Positions 1-11,100 of a DNA stretch of 64,000 nucleotides are shown here, one piece after another. Each line of letters starts with the position of its first letter. Positions within the stretch are counted from its first letter, which is position 1. This stretch comes from Macrocystis pyrifera (lineage: Eukaryota; Sar; Phaeophyceae; Laminariales; Laminariaceae): positions 19,066,977 to 19,130,976 of the forward strand of contig JASSKH010000003.1 of NCBI GenBank assembly GCA_031763025.1. Direction: 5' to 3'. The notes beneath the pieces were generated by a model, which saw only the letters and a list, made by a program, of their open reading frames with translations, ran no database searches and was not told where the DNA came from. The translations under genes and the position numbers were made by a program.

Positions 1-421
1 CGAAAAACCGACTTTCAGTTACGAATCGGTTCGCAACATTGGCTACAGGCAGCAGTACTGTTTCTATACTTTACACTCCCATCGTGACATGCCTCCAATC
101 TTTATCATGGCCTCATGCTTCATTTTTGGACGTGTAGAAGGGTGGGGTATTTTTTACCGGGACGTCTTCCCTCCCAAGCCCTTGAACTGCCACTCCTCAG
201 ATTTGACCAATCACCTCTTGAACCGAACTAACGAAAAAGTGTAATTTTACAAGCGGATTTGAAACTCGCACTGGCTTGCTTGCTGCCACTATAAAAATAT
301 TTTTTTTTCGCTCGTCGCGTTGTTTTTATTTCGTCGCTGTCCACTCACCCGCTTTTCCCATCACATACTTTTTTTTTCCGTGCATTCCCCCACCCCCCCC
401 CCCCGCGCTTATCGTCGTCAG
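1..421 (+). other. Partial intron upstream of the acyl-CoA synthetase last exon
   Basis: No coding motif is visible here. The 3' part is rich in T and C, has a C run at about 392-404, and ends in a good acceptor (cgtcgtcag at 413-421). I read it as the end of the last intron of the gene whose terminal exon follows; upstream exons lie outside the window. Confidence 0.55.
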
Positions 422-583
422 ATCCCGCGAAGCTTCGAGCTCCTAGACGAAGGGTTCACGAAGGAGAACGAAATGCTGACCCAGAAAATGAGCACCAAAC
501 GACACGTCGTAATCAAGCACTACCACGACACTCTCCTACACCTCTATGGGGATCGGCAAACCCAGCACGCACAAGCCGCCTAA
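422..583 (+). CDS. Terminal exon of a long-chain acyl-CoA synthetase-like (AMP-binding) protein
   Basis: Only the last 53 codons and the TAA stop are in the window. The residues IPRSFELLDEGFTKENEMLT followed by QKMSTKRHVV match the C-terminal subdomain of ANL-superfamily acyl-CoA ligases, where 'F..ENG.LT.t.K.KR' precedes the end of the protein. These enzymes activate fatty acids to acyl-CoA through an acyl-adenylate. The exon opens in phase 0 at a clear 3' splice site preceded by a C tract. The usual Gly of 'ENGMLT' is Glu here. After the motif the protein ends with a polar tail, DRQTQHAQAA, with no obvious PTS1 peroxisomal signal. The family call rests on one short exon, so substrate class (long-chain or other acyl) is inference. 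Confidence 0.68.
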   Translation: MPRSFELLDEGFTKENEMLTQKMSTKRHVVIKHYHDTLLHLYGDRQTQHAQAA

Positions 584-1734
584 AGGACGGCGTAGCTAAC
601 CATCTCGTGCGGCGGTGCAGTAGGCCACCTGGTACGAATTTACGAGGCCCTCCTTAAACGTGATCGCTCTTCCGCTGTCAGCAGGCAGGCGGGCTGGCAG
701 CTACGGTGGTGGAGGCGGTGGCGCTAGCGTGCCTGTGCCGCCTGAAACGGTGTAGTAGATATCGGTGCGGCTTTCACGAGGCCCTCCTTCCTTGTCGCTC
801 CCCGGTGTCAAAACAGGGAGGCAGTCAAGCAGATTGGTGGCAGCGGTGGGGCTTCCGTGAAACCCACGCCGCGTTCGCGTACAGGGGGGAAGGGGGGGAA
901 ATAATCGCCCCGCGAGAGAAAAAGAGAGGCAAGTCCCTCGCAAGAGCGGTGGTTGTAGCGGCGGCAGTAAAAACCCCGCCACCGGCGTTTGTGTACAGGG
1001 GGGCGGGGGTGGGGAAGAAATCACCCCGCGATGAAAAGAGAGAACAGTGTACAGGGAGACGGGAGATAAATCGCCTCCCAGAGAGAGAGAGAGAAAGAGG
1101 CAACGCAAGGCAAGGCAAGTCACTCGTAATAGCGATTCCTATTTATAGATTTGTATGATAGAAGACGGAGGGAGTACCGCTCGCCTTAATAGTGCTGTGC
1201 CTGTGCAGCATGCAGGGCCTGGGGGGGGGGAGGGGGGTAGGGAGGGTGCAGTAGATAATTGTTATTTTTGGTAGGGGCGGGTGGGGTTGATTTTGAGTTA
1301 CCCCGATTTTACTGCGGCGTCGCATGGGCCCTCCAATCTTGATGATGTTTGCAGTCTTGCTCGACATTTTGGCCGAGGTTCTAGTTGTTACCAAACGTGC
1401 GTAGAGTTGCTGGAAAGGAGCTCGAGAGCGAAAGTCCATGAACATGAGGGGAGACAGACTGCGATTAAAAAAATGTGGAAAACGTATATACCCTAGAAGA
1501 AACTATAATAACAGATAAGGAGTGGGGGGGCAGTTTTGATGCAGGAAACGAGAATATATGTATGATACTTTTTTTCAACCTCTTTCTGCTTTTGAGTTTG
1601 AATAGTGGAAAGCATGGCGGGGATGGGCGGTGGGGGGTGGGGGATCAGAGATTTGGAAGTATTGTATAGTTCATTTTGAGATTTGGTTCATCGCGGCACA
1701 CCCCACTCGAAGGGTGGGAAAGATCCATACTTTG

Positions 1735-2770
1735 GACACATCAGATCCCCCATGTGATGATCTGAATCTTCGGGACCGATGTATCACTGATTTGATGTGA
1801 TCTGCTCGATCTTGGATCGTGTTTGCCGGCTGAGATCTGCATCATCTGTATGACACAGCTCTTGCGCACATATTCGCCTAGGTGTGATGTGTATGATACA
1901 GCTCTTGCTTGCACAACATCTCGCTACGGCAAATGTAGGAAGACCTGTTATTAGATTATCTAGCTGCAGATGATCTGTTCGGTGGGTGAAAAGGCCGGTG
2001 TAGACGGGAGGTAGATGTACGAGGGTTTGACGCGGGTCAAATTGCACATTTGTGAATGAATGAGTAGAAGGCCCTGCTCGTAAATAACACGTGAGGTCTG
2101 CTGACGAGGGGGTTGAGGTATCTGAGTACAGGGGTCTGCTGACGAGGGGGTTGAGGTATCTGAGTACAGGGGATGCGTTGTATGTGTCGCCTCCCCCCTC
2201 CAATCTGCCTTTGTCGTATCAGCCCTGCTGCTGCTAGCTACTGTTGCTTGTATCGTCCGAACTCTCGCTCAGGAGATCGAGTTGTTTCAAGAAAAGTAGG
2301 AGGAAGTCTGGAATAGCACGCACCACGGCAGCAGGCGTTTTCCAGCCGGGGGGAAGGGGGGGGGGCGGAGGGTGAAAAAGTGCTTTGTATGGATATAGTT
2401 ATTACCGCGTTGGCTGGCGCTGGTGATGAAGAAGGTGGCTAGTTGGAAGGGTGCATGCACGCCACGTACAGATCATATACATGTCATGATCTAGATCTTT
2501 CAGGGCCGATAGATCATCCCTTATCTGTACACACGTTTTGCAGTACAGTAGGCCATGCTGCCGAGCGTGAGCCCTATACTCTTCATGGTCTACGGCGCAC
2601 ATATTTCCTGGGTTGGACCTGTAGTACCCGTATAAATACAGTTCCCGCACAGGATCTCTTGACGGCAGCTTAGGGTCTACAGTACATGATATATCTGTAG
2701 ATGATCTATCCGTAGATGATCTATCTGTAGATGATCGATCTGTAGATGATCTACCTGTGCGAGGTGTGGA
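1735..2770. repeat. Dispersed 'GATCTGTAGATGATC'-rich repeat (family D), two copies
   Basis: About 2455-2760 shares a colinear order of words with 32760-33050 and, inverted, with 60600-60870. Shared words are a run of gatc/atgatcta words, 'ttcagggc.gatagat', 'cctgggttgg' and 'gacggcag', then repeated 'ctgtagatgatc'. A weaker copy lies at 1735-1985. No coding potential was recognised. Confidence 0.6.
2097..2172 (+). repeat. 38-bp perfect tandem duplication
   Basis: The unit starting tctgctgacgaggggg occurs at 2097-2134 and again at 2135-2172 without a mismatch. Confidence 0.9.
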
Positions 2771-3177
2771 AGGGTGGCCTGGTGAGGATTTAAATGTTTT
2801 TCCTCGATCGGCAGGTGCTCGGCGTGGGTGTTAGCTTCGAGGGGCTTGTACACATAGATCATACCAGGTCTGAATGAGTCCTGGAACGGTCCGGGAGGGG
2901 TATAGTTCGGAGGCGGTTTTTGGTGGCCGGGGATGGGATGTCCTCCCTCACGTTCCTGCCCACTGGCACATCCGCGGTAGATACTCTCGCTCGGTAAACG
3001 GTGCATACATACATGCATACATGTATTACTTCATATGTGTGAGTTATGATGTACGTATGTGTAGTAAGGTCAGGGAAGTAAGTAAAGTGTGGCCGGCGGC
3101 TTATGGGCGTAGCTAGTGCCTCTCTGCCTATTGCTTCGGGTCGATTTTCTCGTCCCATCATCATCATCATCATCGTC

Positions 3178-3178
3178 A

Positions 3179-3228
<50 letters not shown>
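3178..3228 (+). repeat. (TTGC)n microsatellite
   Basis: About twelve uninterrupted ttgc tetranucleotides, directly preceded by a (CAT)n tract at 3158-3175. Confidence 0.95.
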
Positions 3229-4431
3229 GTGTGCACCCGGCACGGCGATAGTTATCACCACCTACAAGTACTAAGTAACTATAGTAGTAGTACACTACGA
3301 TTTAATAATACGTAGTAGTACGACCCAAAAGAGAATAAGATGCTATGGCTTTTTTACCGGTCGGTAGAGATTGATTTTGTTCCTTGTCGGCCTGGTGCGT
3401 TTTTTTATATTGTTTTTCGTTGGCGTCCTGTCATCGTGTGTGCATTGTGGCGGTAGGGTGTGGGGTCGTTACGAAACATACAACCATTCTGTGTCTCCAT
3501 ATTATTATGAGGATATTTTGTATGTTAATATTACATAAAAAAAGCCCTTAAAATTATGGACGGAGTGGTATCATGATAGCGCTTCACGTCTGACTCCGTG
3601 CGAGTTCCCCTTTTTGATCTTGTTGCCTTTTCATGGAACAAGAGCAGCGAGCAGTTGCTGTTGGTTGTCGTTGTGTTTTAGTTATCTGCGGCTTGCTGTG
3701 CTGTTTGCCTGTGTGGTCTCGCTTCCGTGTCGAGCATCCACACATTCTTCTTCGTTGTTGAATTTGTTGACTTGGGGGTCGAACTATATTAATAATAGTG
3801 ACGAAGCAACGCTGTTTATAACTTTGGGTTTTGGTTTTACTCTGGCGAGGAAGAGTGTGAATGAACACACAACAACCAACCATCAACAAGTGAACACATT
3901 GTTTAAAGCTGGATGAGGGAATGGAGGGATAGGAGCCCATTTGCCAACCACCCTCTGAGGCAGAACTTCTGAGGCAAGCTGGGTGTATCCTTTGTATCAT
4001 TTCTTTGTATGTATGGGTGGGCTCTCTCGGACGAAAACAAAACGAATAAACATGGATGACAACAGACAACAACAGCAGCAGCTAGCAGCGGTTTTATTCT
4101 TGGTGCATGGCGCATCGTGGAAGCACATAATAATAAAAAAATAAACCCGAACTTCCTATTCAATCTGCAATGAATCGAAACGAGACCCTATATACGGTAG
4201 CATCGGGGCTTGCGCCACACATCTATCTCCATCATTACCACCGTCATCGTCATTGTACTGATCTATCAGCATCATCATCATCATCAATCACCATCTATCT
4301 ATCTTCCTCATCTTCAACAACAAAAGCATCATTGCCACTATCATCATCAAACATCATCATCCTCATCGACATCATCAAACATCACCACCATGCGCATCAT
4401 CATCTACAGTATCTGGTATAAGAATTACCCA

Positions 4432-4680
4432 GAGGGCTGGGTAATCGATCGATCTTTTACCCCCATATGGCTCAGTAGGTGTTATAACGCCTTCACATTT
4501 GGCGTCGTCAGCAGGACACGAGTTCGAATCTCACTTCGAACGTTTCTTTCATTGAGGCGCTTGCGCGTGCGTCCCAATAAACATCTCTCCCTGGTTCCTG
4601 TTGTAACATTGCGTCGTAGGTTATTTCGTACATAGTTTGGGAGCAATGACGCCTCCTGCTGCGACCAGCCGGAGACTTTC
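4432..4680 (+). mobile_element. tRNA-derived SINE-like element, copy 1
   Basis: An RNA polymerase III type 2 promoter is visible: A box TGGCTCAGTAGG at 4468-4479 and B box GAGTTCGAATCTC at 4520-4532, spaced as in a tRNA. The intervening CGCCTTCACATTTGGCG resembles a tRNA anticodon arm (Val-like TTCACA), but a full cloverleaf does not close, so I do not call a tRNA gene. A non-tRNA body follows, with 'gcttgcgcgtgcgt.ccaataaaca' and 'gttgtaacattgcgt'. Parts of head and body recur at about 4993-5075, 5325-5400 and 5485-5545. Confidence 0.6.
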
Positions 4681-4989
4681 ACCCAGGGTTACTACTCCCG
4701 CGTTCATTGTCTGGCAATCAACGCGGCACACCTCGTCGCAGAGAGTACGTACCCCGGTAAAAAAAACACTAGTGAAACTGATGTCGTAGTCGATGGCACA
4801 CCTCGCTACCCACGATGGACGGGCGGGATGGTCTGTTTTTTCATAGCCTTTTTCTACTTTGTCGTGCTGTTGTAGAGCTACTGCGATATCGCTCACGGAG
4901 TGATACTCACTCACTGTGTTCCGGTACAACGGCTTTCTCGAAAGGGAATCCACCCTGCGGGGGTCCCCACTTTTCTGTTTCAGATTATT

Positions 4990-5545
4990 ACAGTTGTAAC
5001 ATTGCGTGGCAGATTAATTCTTATACCTGGTATGGTTTGGGAACAATGAGGCTCTCTGCTGCGGCATGAGATCACACCCATACTTGTTGACCCTTCTCTT
5101 GTCTCACAGTGCCATCGCTCGTTTGATTCGTATCCTTTCTGCGGGTCTATCCTCTTTCTTGGCGTCCCCAAACTTGTAGCCTATAGTTGATTAGGGGTTC
5201 TGCTACCGTTGGATGTCCCGTGGGAATGTTATGTACGATTTTCCATACCCCTCCGACGGTGATATGGTGCTGAGTTATGCGATTGATTGCGGTGTGAGGC
5301 ACCCGGAACGCGTTTTCTGGTAGTTCGAACGTTTCTTTTATAGAAGCGCTTGCGCGTGCGTTCCAATAAACACATGTCTCCCTGGTTCCCCAGGCATTGA
5401 AACGAAGCGGGTAGGTCAGTGTCCGGCCGTACACGGTACCGACGCCCCAAATATCCTGCCGTTTAGAGGGGAGGTGTGTTATAAAATTTCTCTGGGCTGG
5501 GTACTCGATCGGTCTTTTACCCCTATAGCTCAATAGGTGAGACCT
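4990..5545 (+). repeat. Fragments of the same SINE-like family
   Basis: 4993-5075 repeats the 3' body (gttgtaacattgcgt ... ctctgctgcgg), 5325-5400 repeats the middle (cgaacgtttcttt ... gcttgcgcgtgcgt.ccaataaaca), and 5485-5545 repeats the head (ctgggta.tcgatcg.tcttttacccc.ata.gctca.taggt). The order differs from copy 1, which suggests rearranged or nested copies. Confidence 0.5.
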
Positions 5546-5871
5546 TCACACATCCCTGAGCTGCACTTTTTGCTTAAAAATATGATGTCTCACCGACTTA
5601 GCTTGTCAAGTGAGCAACTACCGAATACTGTTAATGGTAGTAGTATGATAAGTTTGACCACAGTATCAATAGCATATTATTATATCGTTTGCTTTCCGAT
5701 AATGCGCAGGGCATTAATTAATCATTCATTCGGGACGAAAGAGCCAATACAACTATAGTATTCCAGCTGTTGTAGGGCTATTAATAGCGCATAAAAATGG
5801 TGGTCGGGTTGCACGAAAAAACTTCTCCGATGTCGTGACTCGGGTGGAACATTGAGCTCCTCGTCTGAGTA

Positions 5872-5976
5872 AAGGAGCTCAGAAAATATTAGGGCACCGC
5901 CCCTAGAAGGAGCTCCGAAATATTAATGCACCACTCCTAAAAGGAGCTCAGAATATATTAAGGCATTATACCCCTA
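5872..5976 (+). repeat. 35-bp tandem repeat, 3 copies
   Basis: Units at about 5872, 5906 and 5941 each start aaggagctc.ga, continue with an AT-rich core and end in a C-rich cccctaa-type stretch. Confidence 0.85.
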
Positions 5977-7419
5977 AAAGGCATTGGTCTCCCCCTGCAA
6001 TGCCGGGACCGATCGGACATGTCGGGTTAGCAACGGCGAAGCGTGAAAACGGTCACCCCCGTCCGTCCGACCCCCCCCGCTACCCGCCAGCGATCGCCCA
6101 CGCCCGCGGCAGCGTCGCGCGAGCTTGCGATGATCGTGAACGTATTTTATATAGTACGTACCGTGGGTTTTTGTCGTGTGCTGGGCTCGATGCCGTTGCC
6201 CCGGCTGTGATTTGTGTTTTATCTGGTGATAAGCGAAACGATATAGTACGTCTCTCTTTTTGGAGTGTGCCCTTGAGTTATGTAGCTGACGTTCTACCAT
6301 CATCTGTGGCGTAAAAAACAGACAGTATACAGGTTTATGGAGATGCTTTGAGCATTTTTTTCAGGGGTCTTGGACCGCGCCTGACAGATAATGATAATGA
6401 TAACGATAATAATAATAATTGTTATTATAATAATATTGTCGGATGGCAAGCTTATTATTATTATTAATAATACTGGTGTACGTAGGTGGCAGAAAACGAG
6501 TTACTTATCCCAATTTTTTATTCGTTAGGACTTTTAAACTGATTTTCTACCGTCAACTGGGGTAAAACCCACCGGCATATTCCGTTTTACTTTGATTTTT
6601 TTGCAGGGCGTCAGGCGACCAGGACAGAAAGACCGACCGACCCGCCGACAGTTTCGGAGTTTTCGCTATTAATAGAGGACAGAGCACCACAGCAAAGTGG
6701 TGTGGGATAGTTGACGCATGCTTCGGTAGGGGTGGGTGGGTGGGTGGGTGGGTGCACCGAGATATGCTGCTCGGACGACAACAAAAGAGCCGGCTCCGTC
6801 CCCGAGGTTACGGGCGCTACCAGCAAGGGGCAAGTGGTTCCCGAAACTGATATACGGCGTGCGAGCAGAAATGCGCCCCTCGTTCTTGGGGGGGGGGTGG
6901 CGAATCGGCCCCCCTGAAGACTTCGACGCGTGTACGCCTGAGCATTTAATTTTTATGTTCCTGAGGCTCTCCTCAATTGATGATGACGACGTGATGATGA
7001 AAATGCTGACGATGATGATGACGATGATAATGACGATGATGATGGTGATCTCACACCGAAATAGGACAAAACACTAGTTTAATCAAGATGAGCGCGGCCG
7101 TGGTCTAGGCACACTACTGACACTATTCTAATAAGGGCCGATACGAGCGGAGGGCTTTTTTTCCAGGATTTCCAAAAATTCTTAAATGTTTGAAATTTTG
7201 CATCGAGATACGGAGGAGGCGTTCTGTCACGATATGAGAAATTTAACAGCGGGCAAAACACTAAGAAAGTTAAATTCAAATTCGGATTCGGAAGAAAAAA
7301 TGACCAGGGAAATCTGCAAGATAAGAAACAAATCGCGAAAAAAAAACCCCGGAAATTCTTGAAATTCTGGAAAAAAACTCTGCGATAGTTCGCCTTCCAA
7401 CGGTATTTATTGGGTGGTA

Positions 7420-7524
7420 TTACGGGGAGCCATAGTAAATAGGACCTATGCTGCACACCAAACCCCATATATTTACCTATTTTTTCTGGCAATATTTGGT
7501 CCTATTTACTGTGGTCCCCCGTAT
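7420..7524 (+). mobile_element. 105-bp MITE with TTACGGGG ends and TA flanks, copy 1
   Basis: Terminal inverted repeats TTACGGGGAGCCATAGTAAA and the complementary TTTACTGTGGTCCCCCGTAT, flanked on both sides by TA. The internal sequence 'catatatttacctatttttt ... aatatttggtcc' is shared with five other copies in the window. The TA target site suggests a Tc1/mariner (Stowaway-like) source. Confidence 0.85.
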
Positions 7525-8649
7525 TAGTAGTGATGCTCACATCAGCCAGAGTTATTTTGGCCAAGAAAATTGACTGTCGTAGCGCTGCTGAGTCGTAGCG
7601 TTGCTGAGTATGATCGGCCGCCGACAAACTGGGCGCGTTTTGCTTCTTCTCGTACTCCTCGTCAGGTTGCCGTCGAGGCGCCAATGCTGTGACAATATTG
7701 CTGTAAGTAATACTCACAAAGCACCTGGTTCTGTTTCTGTAACGACGACACGTACTATTTGTTGTTGTCATCGGCGCTGCTATTGCTGCTGATAGCCGTT
7801 GAAACCTCGTCGCCTTCATCATCGCTGCCGATAGTCGTTGAACACGTGCATGGAAATACAATACACGACCCTGAGAAGTGCAGTATGCTTGACCAATCAA
7901 TGATTCGATGCGGCCGGCAGCAGCTACGGACTGCTGCACTATACATACATACCTTTAGCCCTGACTCACGCTGACCGAGCGCGGATGCCATAAAATCGTA
8001 TTTCCGGTATCAATTACGACGATCACATCAAAAAGAGGCAGTGTCCTAGGCATATATATACGCACGTTATGATATCAACCATCGTACACGAACACAAAAA
8101 CGGATTTTGTTCGCGATGCATTACGCTCGAACGATGTCCATTGCTCATGCCCACGCACGCCACCACCCGATACACGATATGATCACTTCAGTTCCAGTTC
8201 ATGTAGTACACGAAACACACAACAGTCAAAAACTATATTTTCGAACCCAAATCGACCAGGTAGTACATCCACACCACACGATGCAATCAACCAATCAAAT
8301 CAATATTCAATCAATTAATCAATCAAACAACAATAACCCAACACCCCTTCCCTACAGTCGACAAAAACCCCTCCAGCCGGTGCAATGATGCGTGGTCAAT
8401 GGTCAAATGACTAAGGCAAGCAACAAATGACTTCGCCCCCCCCTCCCCTCCTCGCCCCTCCAAAAGCTCGACCAAACTCCTCCATCGACGATGGGATAAA
8501 TGTCTACTATGCCGCTGCCGCTGCTGCTGCTTGCTACTGCTACTGCTGCGTTGTTCGCCGACGCAAATGGCCGACGTAAGGGAAAAAAAAGCAAAAAAAA
8601 AAAAACGAGCTGTCTTAAAATTAAACCCTGCTGGGTAAACCCAAGTCAA

Positions 8650-8935
8650 GTGCATACCAGTATGCTAGTGAGACTACAGTATGTGCACACGTTGAAGTCT
8701 ATAGACTAAGTGCACATGTTGTAAAACCAAGCGCACATGTCAACCCACAGGCTAAGTGCACACGGTATAGTCTCGAGGCGAAGTGCACGTGGCAAACCAC
8801 AGATAACGTGCACATGTCAAAGTCTATAGACCAAGTGCACGTTAGTCTATAGACTACAGTGAGCGCACATGTTGTAGCCTGTAGATTTGGTGCATATGCT
8901 TTGGTCTATAGACTAAGTTTAGTGCACACCACATG
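8650..8935 (+). repeat. Minisatellite of about 30 bp built from GTGCAC and TCTATAGAC
   Basis: About nine imperfect units of the type agtctatagactaagtgcac + atgt, spaced about 28-35 bp. Both conserved words (GTGCAC and GTCTATAGAC) are palindromes. Repeat copies are diverged and there are no constant-length unique spacers. Confidence 0.8.
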
Positions 8936-9296
8936 CATCGAGTTAAAAGTCACTTTTACACGTTTTGCTCGGTCTGGGACGGATGTTGCTTTAACAAGCA
9001 AGCGTGCGCGCCGCACGGGAGATAGTCCGTCGATGCCATGACACAGCACACCACATCAAGCAACCAACACATCATCACAGCATTGATACTGCAGCAGCCA
9101 TCATCAACACACACATCAATGCTTTAATAGCAATAATGACAATCAACACAACATCATTATGAATAGCAACCGCCGTGAACACGACATCACAGGAAATAGC
9201 AGCCGTGTTCATCACGTTCATCGCCAATCCTATGCCCGCCGCGAAACACCACACAAAGCAAACAAGCCACAACCAAAATGCAACGCATAAAAAACC

Positions 9297-9761
9297 CACC
9301 CAATCAAGTTGCCGCCTTCGCTGCCTTGTTGATCCTATTCAAACGAAAAATAAGGAGCCAATCAGCATCCGGCTCAATTACACACCGCCAATCAAGATGC
9401 CGTCCTCGCTGCCTCATTGGGCTCCCATAAACCAATCAAAGTTCAACTCAATGAAAATCCCACGCATCAAGGGGCCGCCCTCGCTGCTTCGTTGGTCTCA
9501 CACAAACGAGTAAGCCAATCATCATACAACCCAATGGAATTTCAGCCAATCAAGACATCGTCCTCGCTGCCTCGTTAGTCTCACATACGGCAATCAAAAT
9601 ACGCCTCGATGAAAAGATCAGTCAATGAAGTTGCCGTCTTCGCTCTTGCTGCCTCGTTGGTATTTTGCACGAACGAACAGGCCAACCAAAATCCAACTCA
9701 ATAAAAAACCTGGCAATCAAACTTTTGTTCTCGCTGCTTCGTTGGTCTCTCCCTCTCCCTC

Positions 9762-9762
<1 letters not shown>
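9297..9762 (+). repeat. Tandem repeat of about 75-90 bp, 6 degenerate copies
   Basis: Each copy contains caatcaag.tgccgtc followed by ctcgctgc.tcgttggtctc, then an A-rich stretch with 'ccaatcaaa'. Starts lie near 9297, 9388, 9463, 9550, 9627 and 9712. The array ends in a long C run. Confidence 0.8.

Positions 9763-9800
<38 letters not shown>
9763..9800 (+). repeat. Poly-C tract, 38 nt
   Basis: An uninterrupted run of 38 C at the end of the preceding tandem array. Confidence 0.95.
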
Positions 9801-9803
<3 letters not shown>

Positions 9804-10456
9804 CTCATCGGTGTGGAACTCCGGTGGGATTCCGGCGTGTTTCGTAAGGCACGGAACACGAGGTCTGCAATAAAGTCCACCTTTACACCTAAAAAGTCTA
9901 AGCCGAAAAAAATACAAACAAAATGAGCTCAACATTGCCAGTGCTCCCTCCGCTAGATGATAGAGGGGCGGCGTAGTCAACAGACATATATAGTGGATAC
10001 TTGGAAGACTCGGTGTTAAAACCATCAATTGAATTTTAAAATTGAGTTTCCATTTGATTCACTAGTGAAAATCAATTTGATTCTCGATTTTGAATTTCAG
10101 TTTGGTCTTCAAATTTGATTTTCAATTTGATTTTCACGTTGAAATCCAATTCGATTCTCCAGCTTATTTTCAAATCCAGTTGAGTTCCATGTGATTTTGT
10201 GTGTCTTACCCTGTAACGGATGTTCGAGGGAGGCCTATTTAAGCAGCTGTCTACTCCCAGCAGCTGTCTACTCCCACTACCGATATTTTTCTTGTGTTTT
10301 TTTGTTACCAGGTATGTGTCAAGATTGGCCCATACGGCCAGGGTTCTGGTATTGATCAACAGTCTTCGCTCACACTGGAGAAAGAAAACACCCTATGTTC
10401 ATGAGCCATGTATGTGATATCAGGCCCCAAGCAAGGACTCAGGCAACAAGAAGAAC

Positions 10457-11069
10457 TTAGTTGTATTTCTTCATGACTCGCGCATACTCCGAGCTGGCGT
10501 ATTCCCAGTTGACCAAGCTCCACCACCCGGCTGTGGAAAACACGACAAAGAAAGAGGAGAAAAAAAGGAGGAGACGAAGGAGGCGGTACCGTGTTTCATT
10601 GCCTTGTTTTAGCGAAATCTGTCACTTTGTAATTTTCGTAATGTCGTAAATGTTTGCCATTTCATACGTTGTGTTTGTCATTTCGTCATCTGGCGGGTTC
10701 AACCCTTCGCCTCAAGTTTATCGTGCGGCCTGGCAAGCTTCAAATTGCGGCATTTCGAAAGAAATTACACCGAATAAAAAACAACCAGCTACATGACTCT
10801 AATTGAAATAATATCTTGATACGTGCTAACTCAGGGCATCAAATAATTAATTTCATCGACTAACACTCCACCTTATATGATATGAAAAAAAACCCAATAA
10901 TTTCATGCCAAGATCAAAATTACAGTTGATTCCCAACACCTCCGTATCAGCAGAATGGATATAACGTAACCAATCACATAAGGAGTTGGACACATCGGAA
11001 AAAACAACGCACTATTAATAGCGACCGAATAGCAGACGACCGTCACATCTTGCAACAAGCACTAGCACT

Positions 11070-11100
<31 letters not shown>

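Larger units (their letters stand above)
584..10456. other. 9.9-kb gene-poor spacer, repeat-rich
   Basis: No protein family could be recognised on either strand between the acyl-CoA synthetase stop and the SOD stop. It holds imperfect G-rich repeats (about 880-1100), a 38-bp tandem duplication (2097-2172), two copies of a 'GATCTGTAGATGATC'-rich repeat, a (TTGC)n microsatellite (3178-3228), (CAT)n tracts near 4210-4410, SINE-like sequence, a 35-bp tandem repeat, AT-rich stretches (6390-6475), a TA-flanked MITE and two minisatellites. ORFs of 70-150 codons occur on both strands over the same GC- or C-rich DNA and look accidental. AT-rich degenerate 'TTTGATTTTCAA' repeats fill 10030-10200. Confidence 0.6.

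Noticed and set aside
701..1158. Overlapping 97-150 codon ORFs on both strands
   Set aside because: They lie over imperfect G-rich repeats (acaggggggg...cgcgagagaaa); composition explains the open frames, and there is no family match.
4445..4545. True tRNA-Val gene
   Set aside because: A and B boxes and an anticodon-like arm are present, but no acceptor stem closes and copies are followed by a shared non-tRNA body; it fits a SINE head better.
8650..8935. CRISPR-like array
   Set aside because: Repeats are diverged, spacers are not unique or constant, and the DNA is eukaryotic; it is a minisatellite.
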